From: Archaeoglobus sp. UBA230
Lineage (GTDB): Archaea > Halobacteriota > Archaeoglobi > Archaeoglobales > Archaeoglobaceae
Reading direction: 5' to 3'
Assembly (NCBI GenBank): GCA_002507545.1
Contig: DAVR01000016.1
Coordinates: forward strand, 1 to 64,000
DNA: 64,000 nt
Part shown: positions 1-7,436 of the stretch, piece after piece
How positions within the stretch are numbered: position 1 is the first letter of the stretch
Layout of the letters: each line of letters starts with the position of its first letter
Notes under the pieces: model-generated
What the model saw: the letters and a program-made list of their open reading frames with translations, nothing else
What the model was told of the DNA's origin: nothing
Database searches by the model: none
Position numbers and translations under genes: made by a program

Positions 1-84
1 AAGCATCCTCTGATGTGAATATCTCACTCCCTAATTTTTTATGGAAAATGTTTAAAATTGAACATTAAAAGGGTGGTGATAGCA

Positions 85-1332
85 ATGGTGGAGGAAGTAT
101 ATATCGTAGATTTTTTGAGGTCTGCATTCTCAAGGAGCAGGCCAAAGCAGCCTGAAAGAGATGTTTTCAACAAGATTGACATGCCCGCAGTTGCAGCGAT
201 GCTTATAAAGGAAATGGTAAACAGAACCGGGATAGACCCAAAGGAGATCGGAGATGTTATTACGGGCTGCACAATGCAGATGAAGGAGAACTGGCTCTAT
301 GGTGGAAAGATAATTCCGCTGCTGGCTGAGCTTCCGGTTGAAGTCCCTGCTCAGGGGACGGAGAGAGTCTGCAACTCCGGGACTTCAGCAATGCATCAGT
401 GTGCGATGGAAATCATGCTCGGTTACTCTGAAATCACTATTGCGTGCGGTATCGAGCACATGACTCATCTACCGATGCAGATGGATTTAAACCCACACCT
501 TGGAATCTCCCCGACCATGATGAAGAGGGGGGACCTGATACAAAAATACGACCTTATGACTGCAATGAGCATGGGTCTAACAGCAGAGAAGCTTTTTGAG
601 GTTTATAAAGATGAAATTGGATGGACCAAAAGGGACCTTGACGAGTGGGGAGTTAGGAGTCACCAGCTTGCTACAAAGGCTCTGAAAGAGGGGTGGTTCA
701 GAAATGGCGATGGATATCCAACGAAGAGGGAGGGAGAGATTCTGCCCATTGAGGTTGAGCAGGCTGATGGCAGCATGAAGGTAATTGATACCGACCAGTC
801 CATCAGACCTGATACAACCCTTGAGAAGGTCGAGAATCTGCCACCAGCTTTCAAGCCAGGTGGGGTTATCACTGCTGGCAACTCCTCACCGCTCAATGCC
901 GGAGCTACAGCAATCATGCTGATGAGCAAAAAGAAAATGAAAGAATACGGGCTTGAACCAATGGCAAAAATAGTCTCCATTGGATGGGCGGCAATTGATC
1001 CCAGTATAATGGGTGCAAGCCCCGTTCCTGCAAGCCTTAAAGCTTTGAAGCACGCTGGTTTGGAGGTTAAAGACATTGACTACTGGGAGATTAATGAGGC
1101 TTTCTCCGTAGTGCCGCTCTTTGCCATCAAGAAGCTGGGTCTTGATCCTGACAGAGTCAACATTAAAGGAGGGGCTATAGCCATCGGTCATCCTCTTGCG
1201 GCAAGCGGTCCAAGAGTTACAGGCACTCTTGCAAGAATACTGAATGTTGAAGAGGCAAAATACGGATGCGCCACGCTCTGTGGAGCTGGTGGGCAGGGAG
1301 GAGCTACAATTATTGAAAACGTAAACGTTTAA
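85..1332 (+). CDS. Thiolase family acetyl-CoA C-acyltransferase
   Basis: Thiolase-fold enzyme that makes or cleaves C-C bonds between acyl-CoAs, cytoplasmic, in beta-oxidation or acetoacetyl-CoA metabolism. Visible family marks are the nucleophilic Cys in [12 protein letters not shown], the NEAF block, the catalytic His in [10 protein letters not shown] and the second Cys in CGAGGQGG near the C-terminus. The 415-residue length is normal for the family. An upstream in-frame ATG at 58 exists, but the ATG at 85 has a good ribosome site (GGTGGTGAT) five bases before it and begins the usual N-terminal strand, so I chose it. A TATA-like stretch lies at about 48-56. The exact substrate cannot be told from sequence. 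Confidence 0.9.
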   Translation: MVEEVYIVDFLRSAFSRSRPKQPERDVFNKIDMPAVAAMLIKEMVNRTGIDPKEIGDVITGCTMQMKENWLYGGKIIPLLAELPVEVPAQGTERVCNSGTSAMHQCAMEIMLGYSEITIACGIEHMTHLPMQMDLNPHLGISPTMMKRGDLIQKYDLMTAMSMGLTAEKLFEVYKDEIGWTKRDLDEWGVRSHQLATKALKEGWFRNGDGYPTKREGEILPIEVEQADGSMKVIDTDQSIRPDTTLEKVENLPPAFKPGGVITAGNSSPLNAGATAIMLMSKKKMKEYGLEPMAKIVSIGWAAIDPSIMGASPVPASLKALKHAGLEVKDIDYWEINEAFSVVPLFAIKKLGLDPDRVNIKGGAIAIGHPLAASGPRVTGTLARILNVEEAKYGCATLCGAGGQGGATIIENVNV

Positions 1333-1393
1333 TTTACTTTTTATATTTGTCTCGAAAGCTTAACCTTTTATCTCTTCAGTCCAACTCTGCTTC

Positions 1394-2728
1394 ATGATAG
1401 TCCACCCCATTGACTACCGGTACGGCACCCCGGAGATGAAGAGGATATGGAGTGAGGACAGCAAGATAAAGAGAATGGTGAGGGTCGAGATGGCTCTTCT
1501 CCGTGCTTTGGCCAAAAAAGGATATTTAAGTGAAGAAGAGGTAAGAGAGGCTAAAAAAAAGGCTTTCAGTGTCACTCCTGAAAGGGTCAGGCAAATTGAG
1601 GCTGAAATCAAACACGACATAATGGCTCTTGTTAAAGCGATAACAGAGGCGACCAACTGCAAATGGATTCATTTTGGTGCCACATCTAACGATATCATTG
1701 ATACTGCCACGGCTTTGCAGTTAAGAGATAGCGTGAAGATTTTGGAGGTTAAGCTTAGGAAACTGGCGAGTCTTCTTGCTGATAAGGCTTTAGAATACAA
1801 GGAGGTTGTCTGCCTCGGAAGAACCCACGGTCAGGCTGCTCTACCTGTCACCTACGGATTCAGGTTTGCCATCTGGGCGTCAGAAATTGCAAGGCACTAC
1901 ATCAGGCTTCAGCAGCTTAAAGAGAGACTTCTCGTAGGACAGATGAGTGGGGCGGTGGGAACACAGGCTGCCTTCGGAAAGGATGGTTTTGAGATTGAGG
2001 AAGAAGTTATGAGGTTGCTAAACCTCAAGCCAGCCATCATCTCAAGCCAGATTATACCAAGGGACATCTACTGCGAATACATAGAGTTTCTGGCAAATGT
2101 CGCCACTACTCTCGAAAAAATAGCCCTCAACTTCAGGCTGCTGCAGAGGGCTGAGGTTGGAGAGGTAATGGAGAAATTTGAGGCTAAACAGGTTGGAAGT
2201 TCCACAATGCCCCACAAGAGAAATCCGATAGACTGCGAGAACATTTGCGGGATTGCGAGGGTGGTAAGGGGCTTTGTTGAGCCACAGCACCAGTCCGCGA
2301 TTTTGTGGGAGGAGAGAGATTTGACAAACTCCTCTGCCGAGAGGATAACACTTGTGGAGGCGACTGTTCTTACAGACCACATCCTCACGAAGATGATCAA
2401 GGTTGTTTCCGGTATGGCCCTCAACATTGAGAACATCAGGAGGAATCTGGAAATACAGAGAGGGTTGAATTTGAGTGAAGCTGTTATGATCGAGATGACC
2501 AAGAAAGGAGTTGGAAGGCAGGAGGCACATGAAATTCTCAGGCAGGCAGCGATGAGAGCTTACGAAGGTAACACAACGCTTTTAGAGGAACTTCTGAAAG
2601 ACGAGAAGGTCATGAAGTATTTCAGCGAGGAAGAACTCAGGGAGATTCTGAAACCTGAAAACTACCTTGGCACAGCAATTGAGAGAGTCGAGAAAGTTGC
2701 AAAGTGGGTTAGAGAGGTGGTGGGATGA
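1394..2728 (+). CDS. purB: Adenylosuccinate lyase
   Basis: Fumarase/aspartase-superfamily lyase of purine synthesis; it releases fumarate from SAICAR and from adenylosuccinate. The superfamily signature GSSTMPHKRNP is present, preceded by the THGQAA histidine region and the N-terminal GATSNDIIDT block. Its 444 residues match archaeal PurB. A TATA-like CTTTTTATATTT lies about 55 bases upstream and a second T-rich box about 30 upstream, so it probably has its own promoter. It overlaps the next gene by four bases (ATGA), so the two are co-transcribed. Confidence 0.95.
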   Translation: MIVHPIDYRYGTPEMKRIWSEDSKIKRMVRVEMALLRALAKKGYLSEEEVREAKKKAFSVTPERVRQIEAEIKHDIMALVKAITEATNCKWIHFGATSNDIIDTATALQLRDSVKILEVKLRKLASLLADKALEYKEVVCLGRTHGQAALPVTYGFRFAIWASEIARHYIRLQQLKERLLVGQMSGAVGTQAAFGKDGFEIEEEVMRLLNLKPAIISSQIIPRDIYCEYIEFLANVATTLEKIALNFRLLQRAEVGEVMEKFEAKQVGSSTMPHKRNPIDCENICGIARVVRGFVEPQHQSAILWEERDLTNSSAERITLVEATVLTDHILTKMIKVVSGMALNIENIRRNLEIQRGLNLSEAVMIEMTKKGVGRQEAHEILRQAAMRAYEGNTTLLEELLKDEKVMKYFSEEELREILKPENYLGTAIERVEKVAKWVREVVG

Positions 2729-3102
2729 AGCTAAAAATTACAGCAGGTAACGTGAAATGTGAAGTTGAGCTTTTTGAGGATTGGGCTCCAGAAACTGTTA
2801 GAGCGATTTTAGCTGCACTCCCAATAAAAAGCACAGCAAATAGATGGGGGGACGAAATCTACTTCACTACCGATGTTGTTGTGAACAAGGATGAGAACTC
2901 AAAGGATGTCGTGGAGCTTGGTGATGTAGCTTACTGGATTCCCGGCAAGGCCATCTGCCTTTTCTTCGGAAAAACACCAATCAGTGATGAGAGAATCAGA
3001 CCTGCAAGCGCTGTAAACGTAATAGGTAAAATAACCAGCGACCTGAAAGTTTTGAAGAACGTTAAAGATGGAGATGAAGTTTTGGTGGAGGTTGTAGAAT
3101 AG
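2725..3102 (+). CDS. Cyclophilin-like fold protein (TM1367 type)
   Basis: Small 125-residue protein resembling the archaeal/bacterial cyclophilin-like family (TM1367, DUF3830-like): a compact beta protein starting MKLKITAG, with ELFEDWAPETV and an acidic GDVAYWIPG segment. These proteins keep the cyclophilin barrel, and their activity is uncharacterised. The start overlaps the purB stop (ATGA), indicating translational coupling. It is the last host gene before the provirus-side RNA gene, with which it converges. Function beyond the fold is not inferred. Confidence 0.75.
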   Translation: MKLKITAGNVKCEVELFEDWAPETVRAILAALPIKSTANRWGDEIYFTTDVVVNKDENSKDVVELGDVAYWIPGKAICLFFGKTPISDERIRPASAVNVIGKITSDLKVLKNVKDGDEVLVEVVE

Positions 3103-3104
3103 GA

Positions 3105-3255
3105 GTCGCATCTGGGCCCGGCTTCGGAGACTTTAAAAGCTCTTCAGGTTTCCCCTCGGAGCCTTCCAACGGATTTACATCAGGACCTGAGGTTTTACCC
3201 TCAAAATCCCAAGTTCAACCCATCAGCATCTCCTCAGCCCGGTTTACCCTGCGAC
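3105..3255 (-). ncRNA. Structured non-coding RNA of unknown class
   Basis: A 151-base stretch without a plausible ORF, bounded by complementary ends (GTCGCA at its 5' end, TGCGAC at its 3' end). It is clearly more GC-rich than the DNA around it. Inside are several short hairpins, for example GAGG-GTAAAA-CCTC, and three recurring GGGNAAACC-like elements. Two TGATG boxes recall box C, and CTGA boxes recall box D, but no regular C/D or H/ACA architecture could be assigned. An archaeal TATA box (3275-3283) sits 24 bases before the 5' end. It does not look like SRP, RNase P or tRNA. Class unknown. Confidence 0.55.
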
Positions 3256-3274
3256 TATTATTGTTGGGGCGAAA

Positions 3275-3283
3275 GCATATAAA
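3275..3283 (-). promoter_or_regulatory. TATA box of the structured RNA gene
   Basis: Minus-strand TTTATATGC preceded by an A-rich BRE-like stretch. Its centre is about 24 bases upstream of the GTCGCA end of the RNA, the normal archaeal TATA-to-start spacing. Confidence 0.55.
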
Positions 3284-3313
3284 GTTTTCTATTATCTATT
3301 ATGACAAATTGGA

Positions 3314-3601
3314 TCAATGCCTTTCCGAGAGAACTCTTGCAATCGTTATCAGAACCGAGAAAAGAGCGGAAAGCAGTATAGAAAGAGTTAAATCAACCTT
3401 AGAGTAGCGCAGAACCACCATTGCAACCAGAAAACTCATGACGGCTGTTCCTGTGGAGGACATTAGTTTCAGATTTCTGAACATACCTTCACGCAACTTT
3501 TCATCCATGGCTCCCACTTCTCTCCTAAAAAGAGCCGCCAAATGCATCCCGACCCGCATCCGGACCCTTGAGGCTGTAGCACCCAACACCCTTAACACCA
3601 C
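3314..3601 (-). CDS. Small two-helix membrane protein
   Basis: A 95-residue protein, not recognised by family. It has a basic/amphipathic N-terminal half (VGMHLAALFRREVGAMDEK) followed by two hydrophobic segments (about residues 50-66 and 70-88) with a short polar turn, ending in RVLSERH. The GTG start abuts the stop of the zinc-ribbon gene, so the two form an operon. An internal ATG at about residue 15 or 19 could be the true start. Whether it belongs to the provirus (a holin-like role would be possible) or to the host is unresolved. Confidence 0.5.
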   Translation of the reverse strand: MVLRVLGATASRVRMRVGMHLAALFRREVGAMDEKLREGMFRNLKLMSSTGTAVMSFLVAMVVLRYSKVDLTLSILLSALFSVLITIARVLSERH

Positions 3602-3775
3602 TCAACTCCTTCTTTCGCGCAAGTGCTTCGGAGTTCGCTTTTTCTTCATTCTCGATGGATCATTCCAGTATGGGGATTTGCATTTCGGGCATTTCTTTAC
3701 TTCGGGCTTCCTTGGAACCCACTCATGTCCGCAACGTTGGCACTTAAGTCTTGGCACTTCCACCTTCACAGACAT
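3602..3775 (-). CDS. Small zinc-ribbon protein
   Basis: A 57-residue protein with two CxxC knuckles (CQRCGHEW and CPKCKSPYW) 14 residues apart, the standard treble-clef/zinc-ribbon arrangement, followed by a Lys/Arg-rich tail. Such mini ribbons usually bind nucleic acid. A TATA box lies 26-30 bases upstream, giving a nearly leaderless mRNA, and the stop is directly followed by the GTG of the membrane-protein gene. It lies just beyond the reverse transcriptase, at the uncertain left edge of the provirus. Confidence 0.65.
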   Translation of the reverse strand: MSVKVEVPRLKCQRCGHEWVPRKPEVKKCPKCKSPYWNDPSRMKKKRTPKHLRERRS

Positions 3776-3804
3776 CCCGATGTTATAACTTACTTATAGG
3801 GTAG

Positions 3805-3819
3805 TATAAATAAGTTTCG
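3805..3819 (-). promoter_or_regulatory. Promoter of the zinc-ribbon/membrane-protein pair
   Basis: Minus strand reads CGAAACTTATTTATAC: a BRE-like CGAAA followed by a TATA box, about 30 bases before the ATG at 3775. It lacks the GTCTA extension found at the viral structural promoters. Confidence 0.5.
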
Positions 3820-3825
3820 ATTTCT

Positions 3826-4869
3826 TTATTTGGTATCTGGATAAAACTTCTTCAACCCGATTTCGAGAATTGGATACTTCTTTGCTATGCTTTTGTTGAG
3901 TCCGTACGCATCCGCATGGATAGTGTAGCCCATCCAAGACATTATCGATTGTTCTGGATCTTTGTCGAAGGTCCCATTTGCTATCTTCTTGAGGCGCTGA
4001 TAAAAGCGGTGAACATTCCTTCTTCTAACCCTCCGATGATCTCTAAAAACAATATAACCCAAAAAGTCGATGCCCTTGCTGGCTGGAAAAACGATCTGCT
4101 TCTTTGGATGCAATTGTAACTTGAGCTTCTTCAAGAATTTTGCTATTTCATCTCTCCAAGCCCAAAGTTGCTTTTTATCTGGATGAAGCATCACGAAATC
4201 ATCCATGTAGCGGATGTAATGTTTAACCCTCAACTCGTGTTTGATGAAGTAATCGAGTTCATTGAGAACAATGTTGGCAAATAGTTGAGATGTCAGATTG
4301 CCGAGTGGGATGCCGACACCAAGTTTTCCTTCTTCGTGGTAGCTGTCGATAATCTTCCAAATAACAGAGAGTAATTCTTTATCCACGATCTTTCTTTTGA
4401 TGATTTTGAACAGAATTTCGTGATCAACACTTGCAAAATAACTCTCTATGTCTGCTTTAAAGCAATAAACTTTCTGTTTTGGTGGATACGACCTCAGAAA
4501 CTTTGTCAACCTATCCACACCTTTGTGAGTTCCCTTACCCTTTCTGCATGCATAAGAATCATAAATGAAAATTCGCTCCCAAATTGGTTCAATAACATCA
4601 TGAACAGCTCTGTGAACGATGCGGTCTCGAAAAGTAGGAGCGTTGATCAAGCGCTTTTTCGGATCGTAAACATAGAAAGTCGTGTAGCCTTGTGGCTCCC
4701 ACATTCCCGTGCGAAGTTCTTCTTGCAATTCGAACAAATTTTCCTCGAGGTTTGCCTCGAATTCCAAAGCATAAATGCGGTAGGTTTTACCCTTGCGACA
4801 AAGATAAAAGGATCGGAGGAGATGTTCAAAAGAGCAAACGATCTCAAAGAGATTATCATAAGTTTTCAA
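3826..4869 (-). CDS. DGR-type reverse transcriptase
   Basis: Group II-intron-related reverse transcriptase of a diversity-generating retroelement; it copies template-repeat RNA into adenine-mutagenised cDNA that replaces the variable repeat. The palm motifs are clear: the first catalytic Asp in FKADIESYF (residue 140), IPLGNLTSQ at 187-195 (the SQ form is typical of DGR enzymes, in place of QG), YMDD at 221-224, and GIDFLGY near residue 280. There is no maturase or endonuclease domain. The 347-residue length fits DGR enzymes. The start is TTG at 4869, whose ribosome site lies in the 3' arm of a perfect hairpin (4875-4890). It follows avd and the template repeat, the order seen in the Bordetella phage DGR. 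Confidence 0.95.
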   Translation of the reverse strand: MKTYDNLFEIVCSFEHLLRSFYLCRKGKTYRIYALEFEANLEENLFELQEELRTGMWEPQGYTTFYVYDPKKRLINAPTFRDRIVHRAVHDVIEPIWERIFIYDSYACRKGKGTHKGVDRLTKFLRSYPPKQKVYCFKADIESYFASVDHEILFKIIKRKIVDKELLSVIWKIIDSYHEEGKLGVGIPLGNLTSQLFANIVLNELDYFIKHELRVKHYIRYMDDFVMLHPDKKQLWAWRDEIAKFLKKLKLQLHPKKQIVFPASKGIDFLGYIVFRDHRRVRRRNVHRFYQRLKKIANGTFDKDPEQSIMSWMGYTIHADAYGLNKSIAKKYPILEIGLKKFYPDTK

Positions 4870-5206
4870 GCAAGACCCTCATAAGAGGGTGGCTTGGTGG
4901 GGCAGAGCTTTCGGGAACCTACTAACTCCACCCCACCTTTTTTGTTTTTCGCTGCCCATTGCTGAGCAGCGGCGGGTACCGGGCTCTGTATCGTCGTTGG
5001 ACAGTGAGGCAACCGTAGTCACCTCACCTATATCCACGACGATATTGCGCCGCGGAAGCCGATGTTGTTCCACGTATCCGAGGGGGCGTTGTTGAGGTTC
5101 AGCGAGAAGACACCCGCGTTCGAGCCATTGTCCCAATTCCCGCCCCGGATAGCAGCACGGGGTGTCCGAGCCCGGCCCGCGTCATCCCGCCACGGATGAC
5201 CATGAC
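4870..5206 (-). ncRNA. DGR template RNA region (TR plus downstream spacer)
   Basis: Non-coding interval between avd and the reverse transcriptase. It carries the template repeat (5047-5159) followed on the coding strand by about 175 bases of spacer. In other DGRs this spacer primes cDNA synthesis and contacts Avd and the transcriptase. Possible structures are a stem of GGTGGGG (4896-4902) with CCCCACC (4931-4937) and a perfect ACCCTC/GAGGGT hairpin with a four-base loop at 4875-4890 just before the transcriptase start. Confidence 0.75.
5047..5159 (-). repeat. DGR template repeat (TR)
   Basis: A 113-base repeat matching 5619-5731 at a constant offset of 572. There are 15 mismatches, and every one is an adenine in the TR coding strand (seven A to G, seven A to C, one A to T). 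Read in the target frame, the TR is rich in AAC/AAT (Asn) codons, the classic design for maximal codon diversity. The first 16 bases at the 5047 end are identical in both copies and correspond to the homing-initiation end. Confidence 0.95.
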
Positions 5207-5557
5207 TCATGATGTGTTCGCTTTTAGCCAACCACCATTCATCTTTCCGATCTCGATCAGCATCTTTGATGCATGCTCATATTGCTTGATGCTGATGTAC
5301 TTGAGGTCCTTGGAAAGTCTTAGGATGATCTTGAGCTTCTCAATCGATGCATCGATCTCTTCATGAGCAATAACACTCTTGCTGTTGTTCGCTTCAACAA
5401 TTTTCATCAGCATATCGAGCAATGTTTTACGCAACTCGCTCGCGAGCCCATTATGTTGTTGAGGTTTTGGAAACTTCTCTGAAAGAGGTAAAAGATAGAG
5501 AGTGAGGTCGTAGGCTTTCTTGTAGATTTTGAGTCTCTCGTGTTTTTCGCTCGCCAG
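5207..5557 (-). CDS. avd: Accessory variability determinant (Avd)
   Basis: Small four-helix-bundle protein that binds the reverse transcriptase and template RNA and is needed for mutagenic homing. The C-terminal part reads like Avd (LRLSKDLKYIS, then IGKMNGGWLK). The conserved first helix (IYKKAYDLTLYLLPLSEKFPK) lies upstream of the first TTG (5434), and there is no ATG, GTG or TTG in frame back to the stop at 5612. I place the start at the CTG at 5557, which has a perfect GGAGGT ribosome site (5571-5566) eight bases before it and gives 116 residues, a usual Avd length. The basic, Leu-rich surface fits nucleic-acid binding. Confidence 0.85.
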   Translation of the reverse strand: MASEKHERLKIYKKAYDLTLYLLPLSEKFPKPQQHNGLASELRKTLLDMLMKIVEANNSKSVIAHEEIDASIEKLKIILRLSKDLKYISIKQYEHASKMLIEIGKMNGGWLKANTS

Positions 5558-5561
5558 ATTC

Positions 5562-5598
5562 CCAGACCTCCAGAGCCAGCTTTTTACCAGACCTCCAG
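5562..5598. repeat. 12-bp direct repeat behind the variable repeat
   Basis: CCAGACCTCCAG occurs at 5562-5573 and 5587-5598, 25 bases apart, directly downstream of the target stop codon. On the coding strand each copy contains GGAGGT, and the nearer one is the presumed avd ribosome site. It lies where other DGRs carry post-homing-site structures, but these are direct, not inverted, copies. Confidence 0.6.
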
Positions 5599-5611
5599 TT
5601 TCCCAGATTTT

Positions 5612-7222
5612 TCAGAAGGCGCCGCGGAAGCCGACGGTGTGCCACGTAGCCGAGGGGGCGCTGCCGAGGTGCAGCGAGAAGACACCCGCGCGCGAGCCAT
5701 AGCCCCAAGCCCCGCCCCGGAGAGCAGCACGTTCTCCAGTACGAGTCTCGTCAAGCCAATAGCGCATGTCATCGAGTTCTGGATTTGGCGTGGAACTCAA
5801 TGTTTTAGGAATACCGAGTTCCGCAAGCTCTTGTGAAGAATCTTCAAGCTCTGCAACCCACATCGAGGCTCCTGATGTTGTACCAGTTGTTGGAAGTAAG
5901 TGACCTTCTCCTGGATAGCCTTGCGAGATTACGAAGTCTGTTTCGCTGCCTATTAGTAAGTCAACCCACTCCCAAACATTGCCATTGAGGTCCCAGACAC
6001 CGCTCCTTCTACCATTCAGGCTCCAACTCAGTGGACCGCTGCCCGTAAGAACTCTTGCGATGTCGTTGCCATTGTAGCCAGGTCTGACAGGATCTGGAAT
6101 ACCTTCATACCTCTGTTCCCTTGGATCCCTGTAATCCTTGCCCCAATTGTTGTTGCCCTTGGGGAAGCCAAAGCCAAACCTGTAGCGGTATTTGACAGCC
6201 CAAGCTGCAACACTGAACCACTCGTATGCTGTTACGAGATGATGTCCAACGATTTCATAGCTCTGTGATTCGGTCCTTACAGTGTTCTCTCCACTTCCCC
6301 TAATCTCCGATGGGAGTGGCGGGAACACCTTTATGTACCTCGCACCAAGAGAATCTGATGATGTGTCGATCCCTTGCTTGATCACCCTGCGGTGATAAGT
6401 AACTCCATTCTGCACGATTCTAACAATCCTGCCAACGAGATGTTCAATCGTTTGGACATAGAATTCAGATTTGCTGCCCTTGTAGTAGATGTAATCTGCC
6501 GTGATTGAAGCTCCAGCTGCTGGTGCTGTCGTGAAAGTTATCTTTCCAGTGTTGTAGTCTACCGTGTAATCCGTTCCCTCTGTTTTCGCAACACCATCAA
6601 CGTAGACTGTCAGCGATCCAGATTTCACAGGATAGAAGTCGAGCAAGAATTCGGTTGTAGAGCCATCGCCAGTTCCAACTGCTTCTCCAGTCACACTCAT
6701 TTCTTGAGTCTTGTACGTTAGAACATATCCTGTGGCTTTCTCTCCAGTTATTAGGTTCCTGTTCTCGACAGCTGTTTTAGCGTTCCACCAGTTTATGTTG
6801 GTCCATGGAACAACATGTGGTTTAGAAGCTGCTGCCACTGTGCCAGGAGAGTTCGGTGTGTCTGTTCCTCTGCTGAACCTCGTAGCCTTGGGGTGACAGC
6901 ACTGATACTTATCGATCCAAAAGCCCCCCAATAGCAATCCATTAAGGGCTGGCTGGCTGAATCCCTCGCTGATGAAGTACGGGATGTACACTTGGTGAAT
7001 TTCAACCCACATGTTGTTAGTTGAATCGTAGAGCCAAAGCACTCTGTTTGGCAAATCTGGCAATGGTAGTTCTTCATCGTAATCGTTGTCTCCAGTGTGA
7101 GCGTTTAACGCTTGATACACAGCCTTGTCAAGTTTGTCAAAGTTCGCATTAATCGGCAGATCCCAATCGAGTTGTCCCCTATCGGGTTTTTCCAAATTCC
7201 ATTTTGGTGTGTACGTGGGCAT
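5612..7222 (-). CDS. DGR target: tail-fibre protein with FGE-type C-type lectin fold
   Basis: 536-residue presumed receptor-binding protein at the virion tail tip. The N-terminal part (1 to about 100) is a fibre-attachment region. It is followed by the formylglycine-generating-enzyme/sulfatase-modifying (CLec) fold seen in many DGR targets (GFWIDKYQ near 100, VWDLNGNVWEWV near 415, RGGAW and VGFRGAF at the end). Between the two halves, at about 175-250, sits an inserted beta-domain (SLTVYVDGV, YTVDYNTGKITF). Residues 498-535 are encoded by the variable repeat. Catalytic FGE function is unlikely; ligand binding is. It lies last in the tail operon, before avd. Confidence 0.92.
   Translation of the reverse strand: MPTYTPKWNLEKPDRGQLDWDLPINANFDKLDKAVYQALNAHTGDNDYDEELPLPDLPNRVLWLYDSTNNMWVEIHQVYIPYFISEGFSQPALNGLLLGGFWIDKYQCCHPKATRFSRGTDTPNSPGTVAAASKPHVVPWTNINWWNAKTAVENRNLITGEKATGYVLTYKTQEMSVTGEAVGTGDGSTTEFLLDFYPVKSGSLTVYVDGVAKTEGTDYTVDYNTGKITFTTAPAAGASITADYIYYKGSKSEFYVQTIEHLVGRIVRIVQNGVTYHRRVIKQGIDTSSDSLGARYIKVFPPLPSEIRGSGENTVRTESQSYEIVGHHLVTAYEWFSVAAWAVKYRYRFGFGFPKGNNNWGKDYRDPREQRYEGIPDPVRPGYNGNDIARVLTGSGPLSWSLNGRRSGVWDLNGNVWEWVDLLIGSETDFVISQGYPGEGHLLPTTGTTSGASMWVAELEDSSQELAELGIPKTLSSTPNPELDDMRYWLDETRTGERAALRGGAWGYGSRAGVFSLHLGSAPSATWHTVGFRGAF
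5619..5731 (-). repeat. DGR variable repeat (VR)
   Basis: Receives mutagenised cDNA from the template repeat. Twelve codons differ from the template: eight Asn, two Asp and two Ile codons became Ala, Tyr, Arg, His (twice), Gly (twice), Ser, Ala, Thr, Leu and Val. The changes lie in the terminal strand-loop of the C-type-lectin fold. The non-adenine positions are identical to the template. Confidence 0.95.
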
Positions 7223-7223
7223 A

Positions 7224-7430
7224 TCACATCACGCTCCTCGAGAAAACAGTCCTTATACCCGATTCCATCTCGCCTTCTTCATTAACAGTCCCAACAACAT
7301 CGGTGATTTTAATGCGATCCACGACTTCGTTGCCATTCAAAAACACGTACTCATCGCCTTCGATGATGTATCTGTCAGCCACGATCTCCTTCTCTCCATC
7401 AACCGTATTAACCAAAAACTTTTGCCTCAT
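7224..7430 (-). CDS. Small acidic tail-associated protein
   Basis: A 68-residue protein without a recognised family. It is beta-rich and acidic (IVADRYIIEGDEYVFLNGNEVV, DVVGTVNEEGEM). Its stop is one base from the fibre gene start and it follows the 120-residue tail protein by a few bases, so it is in the fibre operon. The position suggests a fibre chaperone or connector, but nothing in the sequence proves this. Confidence 0.6.
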   Translation of the reverse strand: MRQKFLVNTVDGEKEIVADRYIIEGDEYVFLNGNEVVDRIKITDVVGTVNEEGEMESGIRTVFSRSVM

Positions 7431-7436
7431 AGTTCA

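Noticed and set aside
3132-3137. Viral-type TTTAAAGTC box inside the structured RNA
   Set aside because: A start 25 bases downstream would run antisense into the host cyclophilin-like gene with no ORF; best seen as chance or part of the RNA fold.
4879-5708. Two similar minus-strand frames (4879-5136 and 5451-5708) that look like a small protein family
   Set aside because: Their similarity is the template and variable repeats read in a non-target frame; neither has an independent start or conserved domain.
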